From NCBI GenBank assembly GCA_026392115.1, contig JAPLCQ010000090.1, positions 1 to 64,000 of the forward strand: a stretch of 64,000 bases of DNA, read 5' to 3'. The stretch is from Armatimonadota bacterium (GTDB taxonomy: Bacteria > Armatimonadota > Chthonomonadetes > Chthonomonadales > CAJBBX01). The notes below the pieces were generated by a model. The model did no database searches and was not told the DNA's origin. It worked only from the letters and a program-made list of their open reading frames with translations. Positions 7,996 through 16,886 of the stretch are shown here, in pieces (position 1 is the first letter of the stretch; each line of letters starts with the position of its first letter). The position numbers and the translations under genes were made by a program.

Positions 7996-9324
7996 ATGGC
8001 TGATCAGGGCCCGGCGTTCCGGGTCGACTTCGGCGACGTGCGGGGCCGCATCCGCCCGCTGCACAGCGCCAACAACGGGCCGCTCTGCCTGGGCGGGCTC
8101 ATGGACCTGTCGGACGGCTTCCGCGAACTCGGGCACCCCATGCTCCGGCTGCACGATTGCCAGTGGCCGGCCGACCTGATGGTCGACATCCATGCGGTCT
8201 TTCCCGACCCCGACGCCGACCCGGACGACCCGGCCTCGTACGATTTCGCCATCACGGACGACTACCTGAAGGCCATCGTCGACCTGGGCATGGGCATCGA
8301 GTACCGCCTCGGTTGCCGCATCGAGCACACCGCCCGCCGCCGCAACGCCCATCCGCCGAAGGACTTTAATCGCTGGGCGAGGGTCTGCATCGGGATCATC
8401 CGCCACGTCAACGAGGGCTGGGCGGGCGGCCACCGGTGGGGCATCCGACACTGGGAGATATGGAACGAGCCGGACATCCCGCCGGGCTGCTGGTCGGGCG
8501 ACTGGGCCTCGTACTATGACCTGTACGTCACGGCCGCCAGAGCCATCAAGGCGGCGTGCCCGGACGTGCTGGTGGGTGGCCCGGCCTACGCCTACGCCAA
8601 CGACGACCACGCCTTCGTCGAGGGCCTCTTGAGCGCCTGCAAGGAACGCGGGGCGCCGCTGGACTTCTTCAGCTGGCACACCTACGCGGGGCGCGACCTG
8701 AGCATCTGGGAGCGCCGCGCCCGCACCATGCGCGACCTGCTGGATGCCCACGGCTTCACCGGAACGCCCACGCACCTGAACGAGTGGAACTGCTGCCCTG
8801 ACGGCGACTGGCAGGACTGGCCCACCTTCGCCCGCGGCCTCAACGGCCCGCGAGGCGCCTCGGGAGTGGCGACCAGCCTGGCGCTCTTCCAGGACCTGCC
8901 CATCGACGAGGCGTTCCTCTACACCGCCGACACGCTGGTCTACGGCCTCTACACCCGCGAAGGCGAGCGGCAGAAGAACTGGCACGCCGTAAGCGCCTTC
9001 AGCCGAATGCTGGAGACGCCCCTGCGAGCCGCCGCCGCGGGCTCCGATGCGGCGGCCGGACTGGGCCTCCTGGCGGGGCTATCGGAGGACGGCCGGACCG
9101 CGCAGATCATGGCCGGCCGGTACGTGGCCGAAGGTCCCACGCCTGCGGGCCTTTCGGTGACCGGCCTCCCCTGGACCGGCCAGACCCGCGTCACGCTGCA
9201 TCAGCTGGACGCCGACCACGACCTGGCGCCGATCCGAGACACAATCGTCCCCGCCGGCGACCTCCGCCTGAACGACGCCCTGCCACCGGCGACGGTTAGG
9301 CTCTACAGGCTGACGCCCGCGTAG
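7996..9324 (+). CDS. GH39-like beta-xylosidase/glycosidase, cytoplasmic
   Basis: The 442-residue protein is a clan GH-A enzyme of GH39 type. The acid/base glutamate lies in the EIWNEPD motif (Glu about 158) and the nucleophile glutamate in HLNEWN (Glu about 263). A SWHTYAG segment sits between them. A small C-terminal beta domain follows the barrel. GH39 members hydrolyse beta-xylosides, alpha-iduronides and some alpha-arabinopyranosides or furanosides. No signal peptide is visible, so it probably acts on imported oligosaccharides after the exported GH172 enzyme. The start is placed at ATG 7996, eight bases after GGAGG; ATG 7990 would leave only two bases. The ribosome binding site overlaps the stop region of the GH172 gene. 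Confidence 0.85.
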   Translation: MADQGPAFRVDFGDVRGRIRPLHSANNGPLCLGGLMDLSDGFRELGHPMLRLHDCQWPADLMVDIHAVFPDPDADPDDPASYDFAITDDYLKAIVDLGMGIEYRLGCRIEHTARRRNAHPPKDFNRWARVCIGIIRHVNEGWAGGHRWGIRHWEIWNEPDIPPGCWSGDWASYYDLYVTAARAIKAACPDVLVGGPAYAYANDDHAFVEGLLSACKERGAPLDFFSWHTYAGRDLSIWERRARTMRDLLDAHGFTGTPTHLNEWNCCPDGDWQDWPTFARGLNGPRGASGVATSLALFQDLPIDEAFLYTADTLVYGLYTREGERQKNWHAVSAFSRMLETPLRAAAAGSDAAAGLGLLAGLSEDGRTAQIMAGRYVAEGPTPAGLSVTGLPWTGQTRVTLHQLDADHDLAPIRDTIVPAGDLRLNDALPPATVRLYRLTPA

Positions 9325-9335
9325 GTGCGACCGGC

Positions 9336-9368
9336 ACACGGAGAGGCGCGGCGAAGCGCCGTCTGTGT
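9336..9368 (+). terminator. Hairpin after GH172-GH39 operon
   Basis: An imperfect stem begins 11 bases after the GH39 stop. GGCGC (9345-9349) pairs with GCGCC (9356-9360), then AGA with TCT and ACAC (9336-9339) with GTGT (9365-9368) around small bulges. No long T run follows, so efficiency is uncertain. Confidence 0.45.
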
Positions 9369-9467
9369 CTGTCCGTGCGGGTCCTTTGCAGGTCGCTCGG
9401 CGGCCAACGGGATACGCGGCGGGACTGGCGGGCGTAATCTACTCCATGGGTAGGCTGGCGCCCACCA

Positions 9468-9496
9468 TTGACTTCCTGCCTCGTGGCCGGTAGATT
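9468..9496 (+). promoter_or_regulatory. purC promoter
   Basis: TTGACT (9468-9473) and TAGATT (9491-9496) are separated by exactly 17 bases, a good sigma70-type promoter. Transcription would start about 9503, followed by GGAGGTG and the purC ATG at 9525. Confidence 0.65.
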
Positions 9497-9524
9497 CTAC
9501 GCACCGCAATGGAGGTGCCGACCC

Positions 9525-10454
9525 ATGTCCACGCCTGTGCTCACGACCGACCTTCCGGGCTTGCCCCGTTTCGCCACCGGCAAGGTACGCGATGTCTACG
9601 ACCTGGGCGACAGCCTGCTGCTCGTGGTCTCGGACCGGATTTCCGCGTTCGACTGCGTGATGCCCAACGGCGTGCCGGATAAGGGCCGCGTCCTCACCCA
9701 GATGTCGCTCTACTGGTTCCGCGCCCTGCGGCCGCTGGTGGCCACCCACTGCATCACCACGGACCTGGACTTCATCTGCGCCCGCGTTGCCGAGGCCGGG
9801 TGTACCGTGACCGATGAGACGCGGTCCATGCTGGCCGGACGCTCGATGCTGGCGGTTAAGGCCGAGATGTTCCCCGTGGAGTGCGTGGTGCGCGGCTACC
9901 TGGCGGGCTCTCTCTGGGGCGAGTACAAGGCGGCGGGAGGTCCCGGGCGCGACGCATTGGTGCATGAACTGGCGTTGCCGGCGGGCCTCCGAGAGTGCGA
10001 CAAGCTCCCGGAGCCGATCCTCACGCCCAGCACCAAGGCCGAGACGGGCCATGACATGAACATCGGCATGGAGGAGATGCGGGCGATCGTCGGCCCCGAG
10101 ACCGCCGCCCGGCTGGCCGAGGTCTCCGTCGACATCTACAAGGCCGCCGCCGACCGGGCCCTGACGCGCGGCATCATCATCGCCGACACGAAGTTCGAAC
10201 TGGGCCTTCACAAGGGTTCACTGACGCTGGCCGATGAGGCCCTCACCCCTGATTCGTCGCGGTTCTGGGATGCCGGGCTCTACGAGCCGGGCCGCTCCCA
10301 GCCCTCCTTCGATAAGCAGTACCTGCGCGACTGGCTCACCGCGTCCGGATGGAACAAGGAGCCGCCTGCTCCCAGTCTTCCCGATGATGTGGTCCAGCGC
10401 ACCGCCGACAAGTACCGCGAAGCCTATCAGCGGATCACCGGCTTCGGCCTGTAG
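9525..10454 (+). CDS. purC: Phosphoribosylaminoimidazole-succinocarboxamide synthase (SAICAR synthetase)
   Basis: This enzyme catalyses the ATP-dependent joining of CAIR and aspartate in purine biosynthesis. The 309-residue protein has the family signatures GKVRDVYDLGD with SDRISAFDCVMPNGVPDKG near the N-terminus, VECVVRGYLAGSLWGEYK near 125, STKAETGHDMNI, and IADTKFELGL near 225. The protein is of the longer, yeast-like type rather than the 237-residue E. coli type. The start is ATG 9525 with GGAGGTG seven bases upstream; 19 extra codons in the open frame precede it without a ribosome binding site. No other pur gene is adjacent. Confidence 0.97.
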   Translation: MSTPVLTTDLPGLPRFATGKVRDVYDLGDSLLLVVSDRISAFDCVMPNGVPDKGRVLTQMSLYWFRALRPLVATHCITTDLDFICARVAEAGCTVTDETRSMLAGRSMLAVKAEMFPVECVVRGYLAGSLWGEYKAAGGPGRDALVHELALPAGLRECDKLPEPILTPSTKAETGHDMNIGMEEMRAIVGPETAARLAEVSVDIYKAAADRALTRGIIIADTKFELGLHKGSLTLADEALTPDSSRFWDAGLYEPGRSQPSFDKQYLRDWLTASGWNKEPPAPSLPDDVVQRTADKYREAYQRITGFGL

Positions 10455-10519
10455 GTTCCGTCGGGTTGCATCGTCTCCGCTCTGTTCAGGTGGGCCCAGC
10501 CCACGGAGGTTTTCGATAC

Positions 10520-13285
10520 ATGGTCAGGTCGTACCCAGCCCCGACGCTCTTGCGCGGGGTTCTAGCCGCGGCGGCGCTGTTCGCCGCGGCCTCCGCGATC
10601 GCCGGACCGATGACACGCGTCAGCACGGGCTCGAGGCCGGCGACCGCGTCATGGGCCGCGATGGTCCGCTCCGGCGTTGTGGCGCCCGTACAAGCTCCCG
10701 GCTCGGATGTCTGGTCCCGCCTCAATCGGGCATCGGGCGGCGACGAGGGGCTCTTCCTCGCGCCTCCGGCCTCGCCGGGCAAGGGCGTGCGCCCGCTCTC
10801 GCCGCAGGATGTCGGGACCGGTTTTCCCGGCGTTGATCGTCGGAAGTCGGGCACCGAACCGCCGGATTCCGTCGGCGCCATGGGGCCCGCCCACTACCTG
10901 CAGCTGGTGAACTGCCTGGCCTCGGTCTATGACCGGAGCGGGGCGCAGGTCGGCTCCAGTGTGTCGCTTGCGGCCTTCTTCGCGGCAGACGGCGGCTACC
11001 CGCACAACGGCATCGGCAACCCGCGCGTCATTTACGACCGGCTCACGTCGCGCTTCTTCGCCGCGGCGTTGGAGTTCGGCGACCCGTACGGCGCCAACAA
11101 CCAGGTTCTCCTGGCCGTTTCCCGCACGTCGGACCCCACGGGCTCCTGGGACCGCTACGTGATCCCGGTGGGCGAGAAGACCGGCCTGAGCGATTACCCG
11201 ACCCTTGGCGTCGACGCCGAGGGGGTCTACGTCGGTATCACCATCGTGGGCGCCTCCAGCGTCTACACACGCATCGCGGCCACCGCCAAGGCTCCGCTGG
11301 TGGCCGCTTCGCCCTCGCTGGGGAGTGTGTGGGTATCGGCGGACATCACCGATATGTACGGCACGCCCGTGCCCGCCGTGAACATGGATGCCGCACCGGT
11401 GGGCGGCCGGGCCTGGTTCGCGGCGTCGAGCACGGCGACCTACGGCAACTTCACGGTCAGGTCGCTTACCTGGAGCGGCGGCTCGCCGACTCTGGGCGAC
11501 ATGGTCACGGTCTCGACGCCGACGTACGGCGCCGCCGCGCAGCAGTTCGCACCGGCCCTGGGGTCGACGCATCCCATCTACACCGGGGATGATCGCATCC
11601 AGTCCGCCACTCTGCACAGGGATCGCCTTTGGGCCTGCCGCAGCGTCTCGCTCAACGTCAGTGGCGGCGGCGACCACAGTGACCGGCTCGGGGTCGAGTG
11701 GCTGTCGGTCGCGGTTCCGACCGCCACGCCCGTTCTGGCCCAGAACGGGCGCGTCTATGATGCCGGCGTCACCAACCCGCACTCCTACTACTGCCCGAGC
11801 ATCATGGTGACGGGCCAGGGGCACACCGCACTCGCCTTCTGCGGCAGTTCGACCGTCGAGCATGTGGGCGTCTACACCTGCGGCCGCCTGGCAGGCGATC
11901 CCTCCGGAGCCATGCAGAGCATCACCCAGGTCGTACCGGGCCTGGCCTCCTATGACGTCCTCGTGGGCGCCACCAACCGGTGGGGCCATTATGGCGGCAT
12001 CGGGCTGGACCCGAACGATGATATGACCGTCTGGTCCACCCAGGAGTTCGCCGCCGATACCAGCGTCTGGGGCACCTGGATCACGCCGCTCCGCGCACCG
12101 GCTCCCACCGTGGCCAGCCCCGGCGGCTCCGCACTGCAGAACACCGCGGGCGTGTCGCTGGATGTGACCGGCAGCGGGTTCTTCGACCCGGGTCCGGGCT
12201 TCGCATCCCGTCCCACCGCGCACCTGACCGGCGGAGCCGTCAACGGCATCGGCAATGTGACGGTCACGGTCCTGAGCTCCACGTCGGCCCGCATCACGTT
12301 CGATGTCGCCGACCCGGCAACGCCCGGCGCTCGGGACGTCGTCTTCACCAACCCCGACGGTCGGTCCGCCACAGCCGTGGCTGGCTTCACGGTGCTCGAG
12401 AAGACCAGGACCGCGACGAGGCTCTCCTCTCCGGACCGCACGGGCGTCATCGCCGACACGATCGCGCTGAAGGGCTTCCTCTACGTCGACGCCACCAGCG
12501 CACCCCTCGCCGGACGGACGCTCTCCTTCGCGGTAGCGGGCACTCACGTGGGTGACGCCGTCACCGACGCCGCGGGCGCCGCCGCGCTGCTCTGGACTAT
12601 CACCGACGGCCCGGCCACCCGGACGATCACCGCATCGTTCGGATACGACCCCGTATACCGCGCCGTCACCACGACCGCCAAGCTGACGGCGCTGTCCTAT
12701 GCGACCAAGGTCTACGTGATCGACCGCACCGCCAAGATCAAGACGTATACCGTGCTGAAGGCCTACCTCTACCTGCTGAACAACACGCCGGTGGGCGGCA
12801 AGCTCATGGCCATCAAGGTGGACGGAACGCTCGTGGGGACCGACACCACCCGCGCGGCAGGCTACGCCCAGCTCGGATACACCGTGGCGCTGGGAGCCGG
12901 GTCGGGCATTCGCGTCATCAGCGGCGAGTGGGCCGGCAACGGAGGCTATCTCGCCTCGGCAAACACCGGCAAGCTCACCGCCAACAAGGCGGACATCTAC
13001 ATCTGGACCTACGTACGCTCCGCCAAGCGCGGGACCGGGCACCCGCTCCGGGCCTACGTGCGCAGCCTGCCGGACTATGTCATCCTGCCCGGCAAGAGCA
13101 TCACGTTCAGCGTCAACGGCACGGAGGTCGGCACAGGGGTGGTGGGCGCCGACGGTTGGGCGAACGTCGTCTGGGCCATGCCCGCGGACGAGCCGCTGGG
13201 CGCCCACACGGCCCGGGCAGCCTTCGCCGGCGATGCATGGTTCGTGGCGGGCGCCGGCACGTTGTCGTTCAATGTGGTTCCGTAG
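10520..13285 (+). CDS. Large secreted propeller/IPT/Ig-repeat surface protein
   Basis: The 921-residue protein has a signal peptide (ending near AAASAIAG). Residues 100-520 have beta-propeller-like features (DRLTSRFFAAALEF, VSRTSDPTGSWDRY, DYPTLGVDAEGVYVG) of the type seen in secreted proteins annotated as exo-alpha-sialidase-like or hypothetical. An IPT/TIG-like domain follows at about 530-630 (SGFFDPG and VVFTNPDGRSA). Three tandem Ig-like modules of about 90-95 residues end the protein, each with the pattern T-L-AYLY..-PL-G..L-F.V-GT-VG...TDA-G-A...W. No membrane anchor or sorting signal is visible at the C-terminus. The function is unknown; adhesion or substrate binding is likely. The ribosome binding site is GGAGG, ten bases before ATG 10520. 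Confidence 0.8.
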   Translation: MVRSYPAPTLLRGVLAAAALFAAASAIAGPMTRVSTGSRPATASWAAMVRSGVVAPVQAPGSDVWSRLNRASGGDEGLFLAPPASPGKGVRPLSPQDVGTGFPGVDRRKSGTEPPDSVGAMGPAHYLQLVNCLASVYDRSGAQVGSSVSLAAFFAADGGYPHNGIGNPRVIYDRLTSRFFAAALEFGDPYGANNQVLLAVSRTSDPTGSWDRYVIPVGEKTGLSDYPTLGVDAEGVYVGITIVGASSVYTRIAATAKAPLVAASPSLGSVWVSADITDMYGTPVPAVNMDAAPVGGRAWFAASSTATYGNFTVRSLTWSGGSPTLGDMVTVSTPTYGAAAQQFAPALGSTHPIYTGDDRIQSATLHRDRLWACRSVSLNVSGGGDHSDRLGVEWLSVAVPTATPVLAQNGRVYDAGVTNPHSYYCPSIMVTGQGHTALAFCGSSTVEHVGVYTCGRLAGDPSGAMQSITQVVPGLASYDVLVGATNRWGHYGGIGLDPNDDMTVWSTQEFAADTSVWGTWITPLRAPAPTVASPGGSALQNTAGVSLDVTGSGFFDPGPGFASRPTAHLTGGAVNGIGNVTVTVLSSTSARITFDVADPATPGARDVVFTNPDGRSATAVAGFTVLEKTRTATRLSSPDRTGVIADTIALKGFLYVDATSAPLAGRTLSFAVAGTHVGDAVTDAAGAAALLWTITDGPATRTITASFGYDPVYRAVTTTAKLTALSYATKVYVIDRTAKIKTYTVLKAYLYLLNNTPVGGKLMAIKVDGTLVGTDTTRAAGYAQLGYTVALGAGSGIRVISGEWAGNGGYLASANTGKLTANKADIYIWTYVRSAKRGTGHPLRAYVRSLPDYVILPGKSITFSVNGTEVGTGVVGADGWANVVWAMPADEPLGAHTARAAFAGDAWFVAGAGTLSFNVVP

Positions 13286-15686
13286 GCCGGGCCGCGCGGG
13301 GTCCCTCCGCGCACGGGTCTCGGTCCTCTGTCTCATGGCGGGCGCGGCTTCGGTCGCGCCCGCCGCTGTTTGTGCGGCCCCGCCGCTGGAACTTCGCACC
13401 GGCGACGGGTTGCGGCTGCGGATCGCCCCGGACGGCGCACTCCTCGGCGCCGGCGCAGACGCGGGTCCGGAGGCCATTCCCGGCGGCTTCTCGCTGGCGG
13501 ACCGAACCGCCCGTCCCGCGAAGGGGCTTGACGACGGCTTCCTGCCCCTCCGAGGCCGCGCTGCGGGGGACGCTCGGGGCGTGGAACTTGAGCTGACCGG
13601 GGCTGACGGGGTTCGGGTGAAGGCGGCGCTCTCCGCCGCTGGCGCACGGGTTCTGGTCGACTGCCGGGTGGAGGACGCCTCCGGCCGCGACCGGGCCGTG
13701 GCCGTCCGCTGTACGGTGCCGCTACGCCGGGCCGACTGGGTCTGGTACGACGACGCCGAGGTCTTCCGCCGCGCCGTGTCCGGCGCCGTCTGCCGCCGCA
13801 CCGAAGCCGTGATGTGGGGGGACGGCCAGTGCTCCCCCTACCCCTGGGCATGTGTCGGCTCGCAGGGCGAGGGCGTCAGCCTCGGCGTGCCGCTGGGGCA
13901 GGGGCCGCGCGTCACCGTGCTCGACTTCTCGCCCGAGGAGCAGGCGCTGAGGATCACCTGCTACCTGGGCCTCACGCCGGCCTACCTGAAGTCGCCCGGC
14001 GCCGCGGACTTCAGCTTCGAGCTCTACTTGCATGACCCCGCCCAGGGCTTCCGCGGCTCGGCCGAGAAGTACATGGCGCTCCATCCCGCGGACTTCGACA
14101 AGCGCGGCTCGGCGACGACGTATCTGGGCTACGGCTTCGATGAGACCTGCGATCCGCGCACCCGCCGCCTGCGCGTGGCAGGCATCGAGGTGGAGGACAT
14201 CTCCGACTTCGGTGAGGCGCGGCCCACGGCGTGGCATATGCACGGCATGTACGACTTCCGCATGGTCACCGCGCCGGAGAAGCCGCAGCCCACCGACGCC
14301 GAGGCCCGCGTCGCCCTGCGCCTCCTGGCCCAGCAGGGCTCGACTACGGGCTATGTGCCGCCTGATGAGACCCTGAAGAAGCTGATGGAAGGCCCCGACG
14401 GGCGTATCCTCTACAACGGCGACACCCAGTACTGGCCCGCGCACACCGGCTACAACAAGACCGACGCGCCGGGATGGGGCCTCAACTTCCTGGTCTGCGA
14501 GAACCCGGCCGTCTCCGAGTCGCTGTTCGATCAGGCCCGGATCACGCTTGAGAAGGCCGTGGCGCGGCCCGGCTTTGCCGTATGGAGGTCTCTCGTCACC
14601 GCCGACGCGTTTGCGGGATTGCGGTGCCTGAACTGCCGGCGTGAACACATCGGGGCCTCCACCATACCGCCCACCTACGGCGCGGGCAACCGGGCCATCG
14701 GGCTGCACGATGGGGCGTGGGAGTTCCAGCGCCGGATGCATGAGTTCACCACCCGGTTGGGATTCGCCACCTCGGGCAACGTGGGCCACGCGCTGGTGGC
14801 CTTCTGTGCGCCGTTCTGCGATGTGCCCATGCTGGAGGGCATCGGCGAGCTGGGCCGGTCCGACCGCACCGACCGGTACCTCCGGTTCATCGGCGGCGGC
14901 AAGTCGTGGCGGCTCTGGCGCGCGCCGCGCCCGAGCGGCAGGGCAGAGGTGCAGGCGACGCTGGACAGGTCGCTGGGCAGCGGCTTCTTTCCGCCCGTGG
15001 GGAGCATCGCCTCGGCCCAACGGACGCTTGAGCCCGTGCGCGACCTCTATCGCCGATATGTGCCGGCCATCGAGCAGCTCAACGCCGCAGGCTGGCGGCC
15101 CGTCACGCACGCCTCGGCGGCGTGGACCGTGGGCGGGACGGCGCAGGCGACGGGGGCCGACGCGCCGTCGCCCTGGTGCGAGAGGTTCGGCGAGGCGGCG
15201 GCCAGTGACCTCCACTTCACGTTCCGCAACCCCATGCCACAGGCGGCATCCGGCCTTGTGCGCCTCGACCTGGTCGCCCTGGGGCTGTCGGCCGGTACGG
15301 AGATCGGGGCGTGCGACCTGCTGCAGGGTCTCTCGTCGTGGCGGCGCATCGACCCTGCAAGGTGGGAGGTGGCGCTGCCTGCGCAGGGCTCTGCCGCCTG
15401 CTGGGTGGGTACGCGGGCCATGCTGCGCGCCCATGCCGCCCGCCTGGCCGAGGCGACACTGCGCCGTGCCGCTGATGCCGCGGCGGCGGCAGGGCAGGAG
15501 TGGGCCGGCGAGGCCCGGAGCGTGGCCGCCGCGCTGGCCGCCGCGGGAGGGGATGCCGCCGCGTTGCGGGCCGCGGCCGACCGCGTGGCGCCGCTGCGGG
15601 CCCGCTGCACCGGCCCGGCAGCCTCCGACCTGAACAAGCTGCTCACCCGCGCCCAGAGCGAGCTCGCCGCCGCCACGGCGCCGTGA
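13272..15686 (+). CDS. Putative secreted glycoside hydrolase-like protein, family unknown
   Basis: The 804-residue protein starts at ATG 13272 inside the end of the preceding gene (14-base overlap), which gives a good signal peptide ending near VCA-APP. Residues 40-270 look like a beta-sandwich of sugar-processing enzymes (LELRTGDGLRLRIAPDG, DCRVEDASGRDRAVAVRCTVPL). The middle has alternating strand/helix segments of a TIM-barrel type (ILYNGDTQYWPAHTGYN, LLARQG-like helices, AWHMHGMYDF). The C-terminus is an alanine-rich helical region. I do not recognise a numbered family and cannot name catalytic residues. Overlap with the Ig-repeat protein suggests co-translation. Confidence 0.65.
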   Translation: MWFRRPGRAGSLRARVSVLCLMAGAASVAPAAVCAAPPLELRTGDGLRLRIAPDGALLGAGADAGPEAIPGGFSLADRTARPAKGLDDGFLPLRGRAAGDARGVELELTGADGVRVKAALSAAGARVLVDCRVEDASGRDRAVAVRCTVPLRRADWVWYDDAEVFRRAVSGAVCRRTEAVMWGDGQCSPYPWACVGSQGEGVSLGVPLGQGPRVTVLDFSPEEQALRITCYLGLTPAYLKSPGAADFSFELYLHDPAQGFRGSAEKYMALHPADFDKRGSATTYLGYGFDETCDPRTRRLRVAGIEVEDISDFGEARPTAWHMHGMYDFRMVTAPEKPQPTDAEARVALRLLAQQGSTTGYVPPDETLKKLMEGPDGRILYNGDTQYWPAHTGYNKTDAPGWGLNFLVCENPAVSESLFDQARITLEKAVARPGFAVWRSLVTADAFAGLRCLNCRREHIGASTIPPTYGAGNRAIGLHDGAWEFQRRMHEFTTRLGFATSGNVGHALVAFCAPFCDVPMLEGIGELGRSDRTDRYLRFIGGGKSWRLWRAPRPSGRAEVQATLDRSLGSGFFPPVGSIASAQRTLEPVRDLYRRYVPAIEQLNAAGWRPVTHASAAWTVGGTAQATGADAPSPWCERFGEAAASDLHFTFRNPMPQAASGLVRLDLVALGLSAGTEIGACDLLQGLSSWRRIDPARWEVALPAQGSAACWVGTRAMLRAHAARLAEATLRRAADAAAAAGQEWAGEARSVAAALAAAGGDAAALRAAADRVAPLRARCTGPAASDLNKLLTRAQSELAAATAP

Positions 15687-15694
15687 GACGCAGC

Positions 15695-15732
15695 GCGGCC
15701 CCATCCCAAGGCGGCAAGAGGGATGGGGCCGC
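15695..15732. terminator. Strong convergent hairpin terminator
   Basis: A perfect 13-bp stem, GCGGCCCCATCCC (15695-15707) with GGGATGGGGCCGC (15720-15732), encloses a 12-base loop. It lies eight bases after the stop of the plus-strand hydrolase gene and 24 bases from the stop of the minus-strand DUF1080 gene. No U run follows in either direction. Confidence 0.7.
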
Positions 15733-15756
15733 TCGCATGATGCTTCGGATGGTGCG

Positions 15757-16503
15757 CTACGGCGTGGGATAGCCGGTCAGCGGGCGGTACCAGATGTTGC
15801 GGAAGCGGACCAGGTCGCCGTGGTCCTGCAGCGTCAGCGGACCGACGGGCGGCTGCGGCTCGTAGCTGGCCAGGGTTCGGTGCTGCGTGGGGCCCTGCAG
15901 CACGGTGTTGTGGTGCAGGACGACGCCGTTGAACATGACCGTGACGCGGGCGGGGCTCACCAGCGTGTCGCCGTCGAACCTCGGGGCCACCCAGATGATG
16001 TCGTAGCACTGCCACTCGCCGGGCTTGCGGCAGGCGTTCACCAGCGGCGGGTACTGGCCGTATATGGCGCCGGTGGTGCCGTCGGCGTAGGTCGGGTGGT
16101 CGTAGCAGTCCAGCACCTGGATCTCGTAGAGGCCCATGAGGAAGACGCCGCTGTTGCCGCGGCCCTGGCTCTCGCCCTTCACCTCAGTCGGCGCCGCGAA
16201 CTCGACATGCAGCTGGCAGTCGCCGAACTCAGTCACCGTGTGGATGTCGCCGCCGCCGGGAACCACATGGAGGACGCCCGCCTCGGCCTTCCAGCCAGCG
16301 GGGCTGCCGTCGCGGCAGGAGACCCAGCCGTTGAGCGTCTCGCCGTCGAACAGCACGACGGCATCGGACGGCGGGGCGCCGGCGGTCGCCTGAGTGCTGG
16401 GCGTGGGCGGGGTAATCACAGGCGGCTGGGGGCGCTCGCCACCGTGGACCCTGAAGCCGATGCCCGGCAGGACCGGGGTGTCGTCGTAACCGATATTCGC
16501 CAT
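15757..16503 (-). CDS. DUF1080 / 3-keto-disaccharide hydrolase domain protein
   Basis: The 248-residue protein begins MANIGYDDTPVLPG and carries the DUF1080 concanavalin-like fold: LFDGETLNGWVS near 48-58, GDCQLHVEF, RGNSGVFLMGLYEIQVLD near 120-138, and CYDIIWVAPRF. Characterised relatives hydrolyse 3-keto-glycosides after an oxidoreductase has oxidised the sugar. No signal peptide is present, so this copy is probably cytoplasmic. It is the last gene of a five-gene operon and follows a ferredoxin and an aldo/keto reductase; this suggests redox chemistry on the same substrate. The start is supported by AAAGGAG seven bases upstream. Confidence 0.88.
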   Translation of the reverse strand: MANIGYDDTPVLPGIGFRVHGGERPQPPVITPPTPSTQATAGAPPSDAVVLFDGETLNGWVSCRDGSPAGWKAEAGVLHVVPGGGDIHTVTEFGDCQLHVEFAAPTEVKGESQGRGNSGVFLMGLYEIQVLDCYDHPTYADGTTGAIYGQYPPLVNACRKPGEWQCYDIIWVAPRFDGDTLVSPARVTVMFNGVVLHHNTVLQGPTQHRTLASYEPQPPVGPLTLQDHGDLVRFRNIWYRPLTGYPTP

Positions 16504-16544
16504 TTCGTGCTCCTTTGCTGCCGCCTTCGGGGCGGCGGTCACTG

Positions 16545-16865
16545 TCAGTCCGCCGGGCGCGGGCCAGGCTCCAGCCCCTCGTCGGAGGCGCGGCGAGCCA
16601 CGCGGACGGTCATGTCGCCGAGCACGCGCATCTGGCAGGAGAGGCGCGAGTCGTCGTCGATCTCGTGCTTCTCCAGGGCCTCGCGCTCCACGTCGCTGAT
16701 CGGCTCGGTCTCGCCTTCGAGCGCCTCGACGCGGCACGAGGTGCAGAGCCCCCTGCCGCCGCAACGGTGCAGGATGTCGATGCCCGCGTCTTCGAGGGCC
16801 AGAACCAGCTTCGTGCCGACGGGCGCCTCGATGACGCCGAACCCTTCAACGGTGATCTTGGCCAA
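16545..16865 (-). CDS. 2Fe-2S ferredoxin (plant type)
   Basis: The 106-residue protein has the plant-type [2Fe-2S] ligand set: the first three cysteines in the C-GGRGL-C-TS-C spacing near residues 35-44 and a fourth in RLSCQM near residue 77. The rest fits the beta-grasp ferredoxin fold (KITVEGFGVIEAPVGTKLVLALEDAGI). It is an electron carrier. It lies 21 bases after the aldo/keto reductase and 41 bases before the DUF1080 gene. It may pass electrons to or from an enzyme of this operon; the physiological partner is not known. Confidence 0.9.
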   Translation of the reverse strand: MAKITVEGFGVIEAPVGTKLVLALEDAGIDILHRCGGRGLCTSCRVEALEGETEPISDVEREALEKHEIDDDSRLSCQMRVLGDMTVRVARRASDEGLEPGPRPAD

Positions 16866-16886
16866 TGTGTCGCTCCTATGCTCGGG

